A DNA stretch of 64,000 nt from contig NZ_GL882544.1 of assembly GCF_000195595.1 (NCBI RefSeq), positions 62,001 through 126,000 of the forward strand, given 5' to 3'. This DNA comes from Actinomyces sp. oral taxon 170 str. F0386 (GTDB lineage Bacteria; Actinomycetota; Actinomycetes; Actinomycetales; Actinomycetaceae). Both the position numbers and the translations under genes were made by a program. Below, piece by piece: positions 17,026 through 26,590 of this stretch; position 1 is the stretch's first letter, and each line of letters starts with the position of its first letter. The notes under the pieces are model-generated. The model was not told where the DNA came from. It saw nothing but the letters and a program-made list of their open reading frames with translations, and did no database searches.

Positions 17026-19983
17026 ATGAGCTCTCCAGCCGAGCGCTATGCCGCATCTCGTCGTCGACAGGCCGTCGCCAGCAGTGAGCTCGCCCGCTTC
17101 TCCCAGGGTTACTCCTTCTCTCTCGACCCGTTCCAGGAGAAGGCCTGTGCCGCTGTTGAAAAAGGCGAGGGCGTTCTCGTTGCGGCTCCGACGGGGGCCG
17201 GTAAGACGGTGGTGGGGGAGTTCGCCGTCCACCTCGGGCTGGTCCGGGGGTTCAAGACCTTCTACACCACGCCGATCAAGGCTCTGAGCAACCAGAAGTA
17301 CCTGGACCTCGTGGCCCGGCACGGCGAGGAGAAGGTGGGGCTGCTCACCGGAGACAGTTCCGTCAACCCGCACGCGGACGTCGTGGTCATGACCACCGAG
17401 GTGCTGCGCAACATGCTCTACTCGGGCTCTCGCGATCTGAATCGGCTGGGCTTCGTGGTCATGGACGAGGTCCACTACCTGGCCGACCGCTTCCGCGGGC
17501 CGGTGTGGGAGGAGGTCATCATCCACCTGCCCGCCGAGGTCCAGGTGATCTCCCTGTCCGCCACGGTCTCCAACGCCGAGGAGTTCGGTGACTGGCTCGG
17601 CCAGGTGCGGGGAAGAACCGCCGTCGTCGTCTCCGAGGATCGCCCCGTCCCGCTGACCCAGCACATGATGGTCGGTCGCCGGCTGCTGCCGTTGTACTCC
17701 CACCCCACCGATGGCACAGAACCCGCCAACCCCACCGGCACGGCGGAGCCGGAGCGGACAGAGCAGACGGAGCAGTCTGTGCAGCCCCCGCTCAACCCCG
17801 AGCTGCTCAAGGCCGTCAAGCAGGCCCGGCGCGCCGCCGCCTCCGGGGGCGCCTCCAAGAACAGCTACCGCAGCCGCGGTGGCGGATCCGGCCGGGGACC
17901 GCAGCCCTGGAAGCGCTCCGCAAGAGGCGGACGCGCGCCCCGCCGCGGTGAGGGTGGCGCCCGCACGGCGCGACTCAAGCCACCCTCGCGACTGCAGGTC
18001 ATCAAGGCCCTGGAGGAGGCGACCCTGCTGCCCGCCATCGTCTTCGTCTTCTCCCGAGCCGGCTGCGAGCAGGCCATCCACCAGGTGGTGAGCGCCGGGG
18101 TGGACCTGACCACCGAGGCCGAGGCGGCCCGGATCCGTGAAGTGATCGAGCGGCGTACCGCGGACATCCCGGCCGGCGACCTGGGAGTTCTGGGCTTCCA
18201 CTTCTGGGCCCATGCCCTGGAGCGCGGCGTCGCGGCGCACCACGCGGGGCTGCTGCCCGTGTTCAAGGAGACCGTCGAGGAGCTCTTCAGCGCGGGTCTG
18301 GTCAAGGTCGTCTACGCCACCGAGACCCTGGCGCTGGGCATCAACATGCCCGCGCGTACGGTGGTCCTGGAGTCGCTGCGCAAGTGGAACGGCTCGGCCC
18401 ACGTCACCCTCAGCCCGGGGGAGTACACCCAGCTCACCGGGCGGGCGGGGCGGCGCGGCATCGACATCGAGGGCCACGCCGTAGTCCTGGCCGCCGACGA
18501 CGTCGAGCCGGCCACGGTCTCCTCACTGGCCTCCCGGCGCACCTACCCGCTGGTCTCCGCCTTCCGTCCGACCTACAACATGGCCGTCAACCTGCTCGAG
18601 CGCATGCCTCGGGCACGGGTCCGCGAGGTGCTCGAGGAGTCCTTCGCCCAGTTCCAGGCCGACCGCGGCGTCGTGGAGCTGGCTGCCCAGGCACGCCGCA
18701 GGCGCCGCAGCCTGGAGGGTCTGGAAAAGGACATGACCTGCCGCCTGGGGGACTTCCGCGAGTACGCAGCCCTGCGCCAGGCCATCGCCGACGCCGAGGC
18801 GGACCTGTCGCGTGACAAGGCCGCCGCGCGCCGCAGCGAGACGGGCAGGGCCATGAGCACGCTGGGGCGCGGCGACGTCGTCGTCTTCCGCAAGGGCCGA
18901 CGTCGCCGGCACGGCATCGTCCTGGAGATCGGTGCGGACCGCACCGGGATCCCCAGCATCACGGTGCTGGGGGAGGACTCGCGGGTCGTCACCCTGACCC
19001 CGGACACGGCGCCGGACGGTGTCATGCGCGTGGGCGCGCTGCGGGTGGCCGAGTCGGTGGACCCGCACCGGCCCCGGGACCGTGACCGGCTCGTCCAGCG
19101 CCTGGTGGATGCTCTGCGCGCCGGGGACCTGGAGGACGGCACAAGACGCACGCGTACCCGCTCCGGACGAGCACAGGCTCGCCGGGACAGCGCGATTGAG
19201 AACCTTGAGCGACTGCGCCACGAAATGCGCTCGCACCCCTGTCACGGGTGCCCCGACCGGGAGGGACACGCTCGGATCGGCCGCAAGTGGTCCAGGGCCA
19301 AGGCCGAGGCCGAGCGTCTCCAGCGGCGCATCGAGACCCGTACCGGCACCATTGCGCGTCTCTTCGACGCTGTGTGCGAGGTACTGCTCGAGCTGGGCTA
19401 CCTGCGGCCCGTGGACCGCGGCCACCCGGAGCGCGAGCTGCGGGTCACCGGTGCCGGCGGAATCCTGGCTCGGATCTACGCTGAGCGGGACCTACTCATC
19501 ACCGAGTGCCTGCGCACGGGCGTCTTCGAGGGTCTCAGCGCGGGGGAACTTGCCGGGGCGCTGAGCGCCTGCGTCTACGAGCCACGGCTGAGCGCGCAGT
19601 CGATCGGGCTTCCGGTGGCACCCGGGTCCAGACTCGGCCAGTGCCTGCGCACACAGCTGGGGGTCTCGCACCGGATCCATGACCTGGAGTCCCTGGCTCG
19701 TATCGAGGCGTCCTCGGGAGCCGAGCCGGCGTTGGCCGGAGCCGTCCAGGCATGGTGCGACGGCGCCCAGCTGGCGGACATCCTCGATGCCACAGAGCTG
19801 ACGGCCGGGGACTTCGTGCGCTGGTGCAAGCAGCTGCTCGACGTCGTCGGCCAGATCGCGAGCCTCTCACCACCACCGGATGCCGCTGCCGATCAGGCCA
19901 GAGCGGTCACCAACCTGTCGATACGGGCCGCCGAGGCCTCCCTGGATCTCAACCGGGGAGTGGTGAGCTGGTCCGCCATGTGA
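17026..19983 (+). CDS. helY: Ski2/Mtr4-like superfamily 2 RNA helicase (HelY)
   Basis: 985 residues. RecA domain 1: FQEKACAAVEKGEG, Walker A APTGAGKTVVGE, TTPIKALSNQK, Walker B VMDEVHYLADRFRG (DEVH box) and SLSATVSNAEEFG. RecA domain 2: VFVFSRAGCEQAI, VVYATETLALGINMPARTVV and QLTGRAGRRGIDIEGHAVV. The C-terminal part is the Ski2-type helical region (DSHCT-like). Family members unwind RNA. Between the two RecA domains, residues about 225-323 form a long low-complexity insert rich in Gly, Arg and Ser (SYRSRGGGSGRG), probably disordered and RNA binding. A CHGC/CPDR cysteine pair lies near residue 740. Probably leaderless. Confidence 0.93.
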   Translation: MSSPAERYAASRRRQAVASSELARFSQGYSFSLDPFQEKACAAVEKGEGVLVAAPTGAGKTVVGEFAVHLGLVRGFKTFYTTPIKALSNQKYLDLVARHGEEKVGLLTGDSSVNPHADVVVMTTEVLRNMLYSGSRDLNRLGFVVMDEVHYLADRFRGPVWEEVIIHLPAEVQVISLSATVSNAEEFGDWLGQVRGRTAVVVSEDRPVPLTQHMMVGRRLLPLYSHPTDGTEPANPTGTAEPERTEQTEQSVQPPLNPELLKAVKQARRAAASGGASKNSYRSRGGGSGRGPQPWKRSARGGRAPRRGEGGARTARLKPPSRLQVIKALEEATLLPAIVFVFSRAGCEQAIHQVVSAGVDLTTEAEAARIREVIERRTADIPAGDLGVLGFHFWAHALERGVAAHHAGLLPVFKETVEELFSAGLVKVVYATETLALGINMPARTVVLESLRKWNGSAHVTLSPGEYTQLTGRAGRRGIDIEGHAVVLAADDVEPATVSSLASRRTYPLVSAFRPTYNMAVNLLERMPRARVREVLEESFAQFQADRGVVELAAQARRRRRSLEGLEKDMTCRLGDFREYAALRQAIADAEADLSRDKAAARRSETGRAMSTLGRGDVVVFRKGRRRRHGIVLEIGADRTGIPSITVLGEDSRVVTLTPDTAPDGVMRVGALRVAESVDPHRPRDRDRLVQRLVDALRAGDLEDGTRRTRTRSGRAQARRDSAIENLERLRHEMRSHPCHGCPDREGHARIGRKWSRAKAEAERLQRRIETRTGTIARLFDAVCEVLLELGYLRPVDRGHPERELRVTGAGGILARIYAERDLLITECLRTGVFEGLSAGELAGALSACVYEPRLSAQSIGLPVAPGSRLGQCLRTQLGVSHRIHDLESLARIEASSGAEPALAGAVQAWCDGAQLADILDATELTAGDFVRWCKQLLDVVGQIASLSPPPDAAADQARAVTNLSIRAAEASLDLNRGVVSWSAM

Positions 19984-20075
19984 GATGCCTGCCCTGCGCT
20001 CTCCAGCCGCCTCAGGGCACCGCGGCGGGTAGGCTCGTCGCAGCCGACACCTCGAACGACAGGACTCATGCCCCT

Positions 20076-21011
20076 ATGTCAGGCTTCTTCGCTCTCCTCG
20101 ACGACATTGCCACGCTCGCCAAGCTGACGCTGTCCACTGTTGACGACACGGCCTCGATCGCCGTCAAGACCTCCGCGAAGGTATCGGCGGCCGCCGTTGA
20201 CGACGTGGCCACCACGCCCCAGTACGTCACAGGCATCACCCCGGATCGCGAGCTGCCGATCATCAAGAAGATCACGCTGGGCTCGCTTCGCAACAAGCTT
20301 CTCTTCATCCTGCCGATCGGCCTGCTGCTGACTGCGGTGGCGCCGGTGCTCCTGCCGGTCGCACTCATTTTCGGTGGTGCCTACCTGTGCTTCGAGGGCG
20401 GGGAGAAGATCCTGGAGCGCTTCGGTATCACTGCTCATGCAGAGGAGGAGACCGGCCCGGTCGACGAGGCCCAGATCGTCCGTCAGGCCATCACCACGGA
20501 CTTCGTCCTGTCCACCGAGATCATGCTGCTGGCCCTGGCCGAGGTGGAGGGGGAGTCCTCCATGCGGCGAATCATCGTCCTGGTTCTCATCGCCCTGCTC
20601 ATCACCTTCGCCGTCTACGGTCTGGTCGCCGCGCTCATCAAGCTCGACGACGCCGGGGCGCACCTGGCATCCAGTGGCCGTACCAGAGCCACCCAAGCGC
20701 TCGGCCGCGCGATCGTGAAGTCGGCACCGGCGCTCTTCCGCGGCATCGGGATCGTCGGCACCGTGGCGATGCTGTGGGTCGGTGGCCACATCCTGGCACT
20801 CAACCTCGCCAAGGTCGGCTTCCATCCGTTGCACCACGCCATCGAGTGGGCCGAGGAACTCACCCACAACCCGATCCTGTCCTGGATCACAGGAACAGCC
20901 ATGTCCTGCCTCATCGGGGCGATCACCGGCACCCTGCTGGCACTGGCCTGGCAGCCCGTGCACCACGCCCTGGCGCGCCGCCGGGCTTCACGACTGAGAG
21001 CTACCTGCTGA
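20076..21011 (+). CDS. DUF808-family membrane protein
   Basis: 311 residues of the DUF808 (YedI-like) family, function unknown. Starts MSGFFALLDDIATLAKLTLS and contains VDDVATTPQYVTG, both highly conserved in the family. Four or five hydrophobic spans are visible (around LLFILPIGLLLTAVAPVLLP, IIVLVLIALLITFAVYGLVA, TVAMLWVGGHILAL, SWITGTAMSCLIGAITG). The frame is open upstream but the family start is at 20076, with a weak GACAGGA before it. Its last 11 bases overlap the end of the convergent response regulator gene. Confidence 0.88.
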   Translation: MSGFFALLDDIATLAKLTLSTVDDTASIAVKTSAKVSAAAVDDVATTPQYVTGITPDRELPIIKKITLGSLRNKLLFILPIGLLLTAVAPVLLPVALIFGGAYLCFEGGEKILERFGITAHAEEETGPVDEAQIVRQAITTDFVLSTEIMLLALAEVEGESSMRRIIVLVLIALLITFAVYGLVAALIKLDDAGAHLASSGRTRATQALGRAIVKSAPALFRGIGIVGTVAMLWVGGHILALNLAKVGFHPLHHAIEWAEELTHNPILSWITGTAMSCLIGAITGTLLALAWQPVHHALARRRASRLRATC

Positions 21012-21687
21012 GCCCGTCACCGAGGAAGGCGAGGATGGCGCGCACCCGCCGGTTCTCCTCGGAGGGGTCCAGCCCCAGCTTGAGGAAGATCGCCGAGACG
21101 TGCTTGGCAACTGCTGCCCCCGACACAACCATCTGGGCCGAGATCTGACTGTTCGACAGCCCCCGGGCCATGAGCTCGAGGACCTCGAGCTCGCGCGGCG
21201 TCAGATCTGCGAGTCCTGAGCGAGAGCTGCGCACCATGGCACGGGCCACCTCCGGGTCGGTCACCATGCCTCCGGCCAGGACCACTCGCAGAGAGCCCAG
21301 GAAGTCCGCGACCTCCGAGACCCTGTCCTTGAGCAGATACCCCGACCCACCGGCGTCTGCCGGGGCATCGGAGGCGAGGAGCTGCTGGGCGTAGGTCGCA
21401 GACACGTACTGGCTGAGCACCATGATGGAAACGGAGGGGTGGCGGCGCCGAATGTCCAGCGCGGCCTCCAGCCCGTCGTTCCTCATGGACGGAGGCATGC
21501 GGACATCGGTGATCACAGCATCGGGTAGGTGTCCCTGGCTACCCAGGTGGTCGATGCGCCGGATGAGAGCCGGTGCACTGCTCTCCCGGGCGATGACGTC
21601 GTAGCCCTGGCGCTCCAGCAGACCTGCCAGCCCCTCGCGCAGGAGGGCCGAGTCATCGGCGAGTACCAGTGAGGGGGCCGTACTCAT
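21001..21687 (-). CDS. Response regulator, NarL/LuxR family
   Basis: 228 residues. Receiver: LVLADDSALLREGL, VITDVRMPPS with the phospho-Asp, VLSQYVSATYAQQLL and YLLKDRV. The QYVSATYAQ-type alpha4 is a signature of a common actinobacterial subfamily paired with desK-like kinases. C-terminal LuxR HTH: LTPRELEVLELMARGLSNSQI and KHVSAIFLKLGL. Cognate kinase is encoded immediately upstream, overlapping by four bases. Divergent ABC genes at 22609 are the probable target. Confidence 0.92.
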   Translation of the reverse strand: MSTAPSLVLADDSALLREGLAGLLERQGYDVIARESSAPALIRRIDHLGSQGHLPDAVITDVRMPPSMRNDGLEAALDIRRRHPSVSIMVLSQYVSATYAQQLLASDAPADAGGSGYLLKDRVSEVADFLGSLRVVLAGGMVTDPEVARAMVRSSRSGLADLTPRELEVLELMARGLSNSQISAQMVVSGAAVAKHVSAIFLKLGLDPSEENRRVRAILAFLGDGLSR

Positions 21688-22523
21688 GTCTCCCGCCCTT
21701 CTGCGTTAATCGTGCCGCCCGTACTGTCTACGCCGTCCATGCCGATGCCGCTCTCCCCGCGGGCCAGGAGGAGGGGCAGGTGCGCTGCGACCTGGGTCGG
21801 CCCACCCGGGGGACTGGACAGCAGAAGCTCTCCACCGAAGGCCGCGAGTCGTTCCCTCATGCCCGCCAGGCCGTGACCCGGCTGGAGGTAGGCCCCGCCG
21901 GCCCCGGTGTCGACGACGCAGACCCTCAGGTTCTTATCCACGCTCAGCAGGATTGTCACTTCTGCATCAGGGGCGTGTTTGAGCGCGTTGGTCATCGCCT
22001 CCAGGGCGAAGAAGTAGGCCGCGGCCAGCACTCCCTCGGGCATCGTCGGCAGAGGGTGCGGACAGACGATTCTGACGGTCCTGCCGGTCCTGTCTGCCCG
22101 ATCCACCGCGTCTGTCAGAGCAGCCTTCAGGCCGAGATCAGTGAGCACCTGGGGGTGGATGCCGCGCACTGTGGTGCGCAGCGACTCGAGCCCGCCGGCG
22201 ATGGCCGACTTCGCCTCGCCCAGAAGAGCGGCGAGTGCGGGATCCGCGGTGACGGCGGGGGAGAGCTGTGCCTCACCGAGCTTCATGAGCCCGACGACGA
22301 GCCGTTGCTGAGCGCCGTCGTGCAGATCGCGTTCGATACGGCGGCGCTCGATCTCGTAGGCCGCAACAATCTTCCGACGGGAGGCCGTCAGCTCGGCGAT
22401 CCGCCGGGCGGCAACGGCCTCATGCGTGGGTCTGGACCTGCCGAGCCATCGCGGAGAGAACCTGAGCTGCACGCTCCCAAGGTACCGTGTCCCGTTCGCC
22501 TGAGGCGTCAGGCTGGGCACCAA
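21684..22523 (-). CDS. Soluble sensor histidine kinase, HisKA_3 type
   Basis: 279 residues with no membrane span. A short N-terminal tail (about 40 residues) leads straight into the DHp helix with ERRRIERDLHDGAQQRLV (phospho-His in DLHDG), followed by GIHPQVLTDLGLKAAL and a HATPase domain with N box EAMTNALKHAPDA and GHGLAGMRERL. Usual relatives have four or more membrane spans before the kinase core; here the input domain is missing, so it is either a cytoplasmic sensor, depends on the adjacent ABC proteins for input, or is a shortened gene. TTG at 22523 or GTG at 22520 are the possible starts. Confidence 0.85.
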   Translation of the reverse strand: MVPSLTPQANGTRYLGSVQLRFSPRWLGRSRPTHEAVAARRIAELTASRRKIVAAYEIERRRIERDLHDGAQQRLVVGLMKLGEAQLSPAVTADPALAALLGEAKSAIAGGLESLRTTVRGIHPQVLTDLGLKAALTDAVDRADRTGRTVRIVCPHPLPTMPEGVLAAAYFFALEAMTNALKHAPDAEVTILLSVDKNLRVCVVDTGAGGAYLQPGHGLAGMRERLAAFGGELLLSSPPGGPTQVAAHLPLLLARGESGIGMDGVDSTGGTINAEGRET

Positions 22524-22608
22524 CTACCCGAGAGGTATACCCAGCACTACCTCGACAGCAGTGCGAGCACTATCGCGATCGCGTCGAGAAAACGATGAAA
22601 TAAGAGCC

Positions 22609-23340
22609 ATGAGCACACCACTGATCACCACCAGCGACATTGTCAAGCGCTTCGGTACGGTGACGGCTCTGGCCGGCCTGACTATCAACGTCTCCGCAGG
22701 TGAGAGCGTCGCGATCATGGGGCCCTCGGGCTCGGGCAAGTCGACCCTGCTGCACTGCCTGTCCGGAGTTCTCGTCCCGGATCAGGGGAGCGTAGGCTTC
22801 GGGGGCACCGAGATCTCCCGTCTCACTGATGCGCAGCGATCCCATCTGCGACTGCGCGAGCTGGGATTCGTCTTTCAGGACAGCCAGCTCATCCCCGAGC
22901 TGCCGGCTCGGGAGAACGTGGCTCTTCCGCTCATGCTTACCGGAACACCGACGCGTTCGGCACTGCGCGCCGCCGATGAGGTGCTCGCACGGCTCGGCCT
23001 GGCGGATCTCAGGGGGCGGCGCCCTGCGCAGATGTCCGGCGGTCAGGCCCAGCGGGTCGCGATCGCCCGGGCGCTGGTGGGTAGCCCCCGTGCCATCTTC
23101 GCCGACGAGCCCTCCGGGGCACTGGACCAGGCAACCGGTCACGAGATGATGCAGCTGCTGACAGCGGCCGCCTCCATGGCCGGCGCGACGCTGGTCGTGG
23201 TGACGCACGACGTCAATGTTGCTCGCTGGTGCTCACGCCTTATCGAGATCCGTGACGGACTGGTCCACTCAGACCGCCGCCTGAACGCCAGCACAGCCCG
23301 TGGTTCCATGCAAGCCGCAGAGTCGGAGGTCGCCCGATGA
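22609..23340 (+). CDS. ABC exporter ATPase, MacB/LolD-like
   Basis: 243 residues. Walker A MGPSGSGKSTLL, Q-loop FVFQDSQLIPEL, signature MSGGQAQRVAIARALVG, Walker B IFADEPSGALDQATG and H-loop VVVTHDVNV. This is the MacB/FtsE/BceA type that works with FtsX-fold permeases. ATG 22609 begins the family N-terminus (STPLITTSDIVKRFG). Followed by the permease with a four-base overlap. Divergent from the two-component genes. Confidence 0.93.
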   Translation: MSTPLITTSDIVKRFGTVTALAGLTINVSAGESVAIMGPSGSGKSTLLHCLSGVLVPDQGSVGFGGTEISRLTDAQRSHLRLRELGFVFQDSQLIPELPARENVALPLMLTGTPTRSALRAADEVLARLGLADLRGRRPAQMSGGQAQRVAIARALVGSPRAIFADEPSGALDQATGHEMMQLLTAAASMAGATLVVVTHDVNVARWCSRLIEIRDGLVHSDRRLNASTARGSMQAAESEVAR

Positions 23341-24827
23341 GCACCTCGATGACCACCTCGGTTCCCAGCTCTGCCGCCGTGCTTGCGACAGGCTCATCCC
23401 GCGTTGCGGTCTCCCGACCCGGTCTCGCGGTTCTCGCCCGCCTCACCGCGCGTCTGACCCGCGCACGCCTCACCTCCCGCGAGGGGGAGACGCTGCTGTA
23501 CCTGGCTAGCGTTTTGGCATACACCGTGGCCACCTGTGCAGCCCTGACCGTCGCCGGGGGTACATGGATGCTCTACAGCCGTGGAACGCACCCGGAACGG
23601 GTTCCGGTATGGGAGGCCGCGGCCAAGAACGCGGGCTACGGCTTCGACTTCATGGCTTCGCAGTACCTCAGCATGTCCGTTCTGGCCTGCGCCATGCTGG
23701 TGCCAGCCATGGTGGGGCTGGCCTCTAGCGCCGCGGTCCTGGGAGCGCGCAGCCGTGAGAGGCGCCTGGCTGTTCTGCGCCTGATGGGCCTGTCCGGGGC
23801 GGACGTCACCCGAATGTCCCTGCTGGACGCCCTCGTGCAGTCGGCTGCCGGCGCAGTCATTGGCACTGCAGCCTACCTGGTCACTCTTCCCGCCTGGAGC
23901 AGCCTCACCGTCATGGGAACCCGGATCACTGCCAGTGAGATGGTGTTGCCGCTACGGTTCCTGGCCGCCGTCCTGGTGGGGGTCCTCGCGGTCGGCCAGG
24001 TCTCGGCATGGCGGGGGCTGCGCCAGGTCCGGATCTCCCCTCTGGGCGTCTCACGACGAACCAACGGACCGCGCGCCGGCGTCTGGCGCATCGTCGTGTT
24101 CCTTGTGACGCTGTTCAGTGCCCCGCACATCATTCGGTCGGTACCGTCACAGCATCGTTATATCATCGTGTGCGTCATGATCGTGGCACTCATCGCCGTC
24201 TTCGACCTGGCCGGGTCATGGTTCACGCAGCTGCTCTCCCGAGGGCTCGCCCGGCTACGCGGCCCGGTCATGCGTTGGACCGCTCGCCGGATCCAGGCAG
24301 CCCCCACCGCGACGTGGCACCGGGTCTCCGCCATGGGGCTGCTGGCCTTCATCGGCGGTTTCATGTCACTCATGCCGCTGGGGTTGAGCGCCATGACGAC
24401 GACGGAAGCCGATTCGGCCGAGTCCTTCGTTTGCAGCATCCTGTGGGACGTTGACAAGGGGGCCGTCATCACCCTGGCCTTCGGGTTCGCCCTAACGGCC
24501 ACCTCCATCCTCATCACCCAGGCCTCAGGAACCATCGAGCGCGCGGAGCAGTCCCGCAGCCTGCATCGCATGGGCGCTCCTGCAGGCTACGGCCTGCGCG
24601 TCATGTGGATGGAGGCCTACACACCGCTCCTCCTCGCCGTTCTGGGCGGTGCGGGTCTGGGCATCGTCATGGGCTCGCTCCTGATGGGGACTTCTCCAAC
24701 GTCCGGTGCGTCTCCGCTGGTAGTCGGTGTCATCACCGTCGGATTGGTCATCACGGGCCTCGCCCTGGGCGCCTGCCACCCGCTGTACCACCGGCTCCTG
24801 GGAACACAGGAGCGCCATAACGACTGA
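23337..24827 (+). CDS. FtsX-fold ABC exporter permease
   Basis: 496 residues. Hydrophobic spans near residues 55-80, 110-135, 155-180, 205-225, 240-300 and in the C-terminal third give eight to ten in all. The region LGARSRERRLAVLRLMGLSG after the second span is the conserved cytoplasmic coupling segment of FtsX-type permeases. There is no large extracellular MacB domain. It probably moves antimicrobial peptides or lipids, with the ATPase encoded just before it and the divergent two-component system as regulator. Confidence 0.85.
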   Translation: MSTSMTTSVPSSAAVLATGSSRVAVSRPGLAVLARLTARLTRARLTSREGETLLYLASVLAYTVATCAALTVAGGTWMLYSRGTHPERVPVWEAAAKNAGYGFDFMASQYLSMSVLACAMLVPAMVGLASSAAVLGARSRERRLAVLRLMGLSGADVTRMSLLDALVQSAAGAVIGTAAYLVTLPAWSSLTVMGTRITASEMVLPLRFLAAVLVGVLAVGQVSAWRGLRQVRISPLGVSRRTNGPRAGVWRIVVFLVTLFSAPHIIRSVPSQHRYIIVCVMIVALIAVFDLAGSWFTQLLSRGLARLRGPVMRWTARRIQAAPTATWHRVSAMGLLAFIGGFMSLMPLGLSAMTTTEADSAESFVCSILWDVDKGAVITLAFGFALTATSILITQASGTIERAEQSRSLHRMGAPAGYGLRVMWMEAYTPLLLAVLGGAGLGIVMGSLLMGTSPTSGASPLVVGVITVGLVITGLALGACHPLYHRLLGTQERHND

Positions 24828-24874
24828 CGGCTGTCATCCGTCGAGAATGAGAGGAGGCGCCGGCGCATTGCCCG

Positions 24875-24880
24875 TATGCT
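24875..24880 (+). promoter_or_regulatory. -10 element, leaderless promoter of lnt
   Basis: TATGCT, seven bases, GTG at 24888. The hexamer overlaps the ATG at 24876, so that ATG would not be in the mRNA; this decides in favour of the GTG start four codons later. Confidence 0.5.
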
Positions 24881-24887
24881 TCACCGC

Positions 24888-26525
24888 GTGACAGTGCCCT
24901 CCTGGTCCACCCGTTGGCTTCGCCGATCAGCCCCCGCGGCTGTGGCGATGCTGGCGGGCCTGGCCACCTACACCGCCTTTCCGCCGATAAACCTGTGGTG
25001 GTCGTCCCTCATTGGGGTCGGGACACTCATGCTGCTCGTCCGAGGCCGCCGGTTCTGGCCCGGTACCGGTCTGGGGCTGTTCTACGGCCTCGGCCTGTTC
25101 ACACCCCTGCTGCACTTCACGATGGTGGGGATGGGCAACCCGATCGGCTGGATCGCGCTGACGCTCTTCGAGTCGCTCTACCTGGCCGGCCTCGGCGGCG
25201 CGTGGGCTCTGGTCAGCCGGCTCCCACTGCTTGAGGGGGCCTCCAGCGGCCGAAACCCGCTGCACCATGTGCCCGCTGGTGCCCGGGGTGTTCTCGCCTT
25301 CGCTCTTCTGTGGTCGGGCGTCGAGGAGCTGCGCTCGGTGTGGCCACTGGGCGGTTTTCCCTTCGGGCGTCTGGCCTTCGCCATGGCCGACGCCCCGGTC
25401 CTGCCTGCAGCCGCCTATGTCGGCAGCACCGGCGTAGGACTGCTGGTAGCTCTGGCCGCTGCATGCGTTGCTCACATGGCGAAGACCCTCTATGAGCGTC
25501 GCCTCGTCCCCGTCGTCGTCTCCACGGCGCTCGCCGCGGCTCTGCTCGTCGCACCGCGGCTACTGCCGCTGGATACACGAGCCGAGAACGGAACCGTTCG
25601 TGTCGGAGCCGTCCAGGGAAACGTCGCCACCGACTTCGAGGACGCCTTCAACCGGGCCCTGGAGGTGACTGGCAACCACGCTGAGGCCACGCGGAAGCTG
25701 GCCGACGACGTCGGCCCTGGAAACCTCGACATGGTCATATGGCCGGAGAACTCCGCCGACCTGGACCCGCGCGACTACCCGGCCTCGGCGGCCATCGTCG
25801 ATGAGGCGGCCCAGGCTGTCCAGGCACCGGTGCTCGTGGGCGCAGTGCCCTTCGTCGACGACATCCGCTACAACGACGTCCTCGTGTGGAATCCCGGAGA
25901 CGTCTCCGGGAAGACGACTCATCCGTACTACCGCAAGCACCGGCCCGTGCCCTTCGCCGAGTACATTCCCGCTCGTTCCCTCGTGCGGCGCCTGACCACC
26001 CAGGTAGACCGGGTCGGCATCGATATGCTGCCCGGCACCGGGTCCAGCACGCTGACGGTTCCCGCCGTCTCCCAGGACCGAGAGGTCACCTTCGCCATGG
26101 GGATCTGCTTCGAGGTCGCCTACGACGACGCTCTGCGCACCGGCGTCAGGCAGGGTGGGCAGGCCATCGTCATCCCGACCAATAACGCCTCCTTCCTCGA
26201 CTCCGGCGAGGCCGCCCAGCAGCTCGCCCAGGGCCGCGTCCAGGCAGTGGTGCACGGCCGCAGCGTCATCCAGGCCTCCACCGTCGGTTACACCGCGATT
26301 ATCAACCCCCGCGGCGAGGTCGAGCAGGTGACCCGGCCCTATACTCAGGCGAGCCTCGTGGCCGATGTCCCGCTGCGCAGCTCACAAACCGTCGCCGACC
26401 GCCTCGGCCCCGTCCCCGGCCTCATCATCCTGGCCGGTGCGGGCCTGCTGCTCAGCGCAGGTATTGTCGGTCAGGTACGTCTGCGTAGGAAGACGACGGC
26501 TCAGGTTCACCGGCGTCGACGCTGA
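24888..26525 (+). CDS. lnt: Apolipoprotein N-acyltransferase
   Basis: 545 residues from GTG 24888 (ATG 24876 is the alternative). N-terminal half: membrane spans (AMLAGLATYTAFPPINLWW etc.). C-terminal half: nitrilase-fold catalytic domain with VRVGAVQGNVATDF, the catalytic Glu in VIWPENSADLDP, Lys in YRKHRPVPFAEYIP and the nucleophile Cys in AMGICFEVAYDD. It adds the third acyl chain to lipoproteins. The next gene encodes polyprenol-phosphate-mannose synthase; in Mycobacterium tuberculosis the two are one fused protein (Ppm1). Confidence 0.93.
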   Translation: MTVPSWSTRWLRRSAPAAVAMLAGLATYTAFPPINLWWSSLIGVGTLMLLVRGRRFWPGTGLGLFYGLGLFTPLLHFTMVGMGNPIGWIALTLFESLYLAGLGGAWALVSRLPLLEGASSGRNPLHHVPAGARGVLAFALLWSGVEELRSVWPLGGFPFGRLAFAMADAPVLPAAAYVGSTGVGLLVALAAACVAHMAKTLYERRLVPVVVSTALAAALLVAPRLLPLDTRAENGTVRVGAVQGNVATDFEDAFNRALEVTGNHAEATRKLADDVGPGNLDMVIWPENSADLDPRDYPASAAIVDEAAQAVQAPVLVGAVPFVDDIRYNDVLVWNPGDVSGKTTHPYYRKHRPVPFAEYIPARSLVRRLTTQVDRVGIDMLPGTGSSTLTVPAVSQDREVTFAMGICFEVAYDDALRTGVRQGGQAIVIPTNNASFLDSGEAAQQLAQGRVQAVVHGRSVIQASTVGYTAIINPRGEVEQVTRPYTQASLVADVPLRSSQTVADRLGPVPGLIILAGAGLLLSAGIVGQVRLRRKTTAQVHRRRR

Positions 26526-26590
26526 TCTCAGATACCCTCGGGGTGTCTCAAGTGGCCGCGGCGCCACACACCTCAACCTTGGAGAGAGAA

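Noticed and set aside
15997-18477. 826-codon open frame on the minus strand
   Set aside because: It lies antisense to the lipid kinase and helY genes, which carry clear motifs. High third-position GC in this genome opens long frames on the opposite strand; the translation is Gly/Arg/His-rich and without domains.
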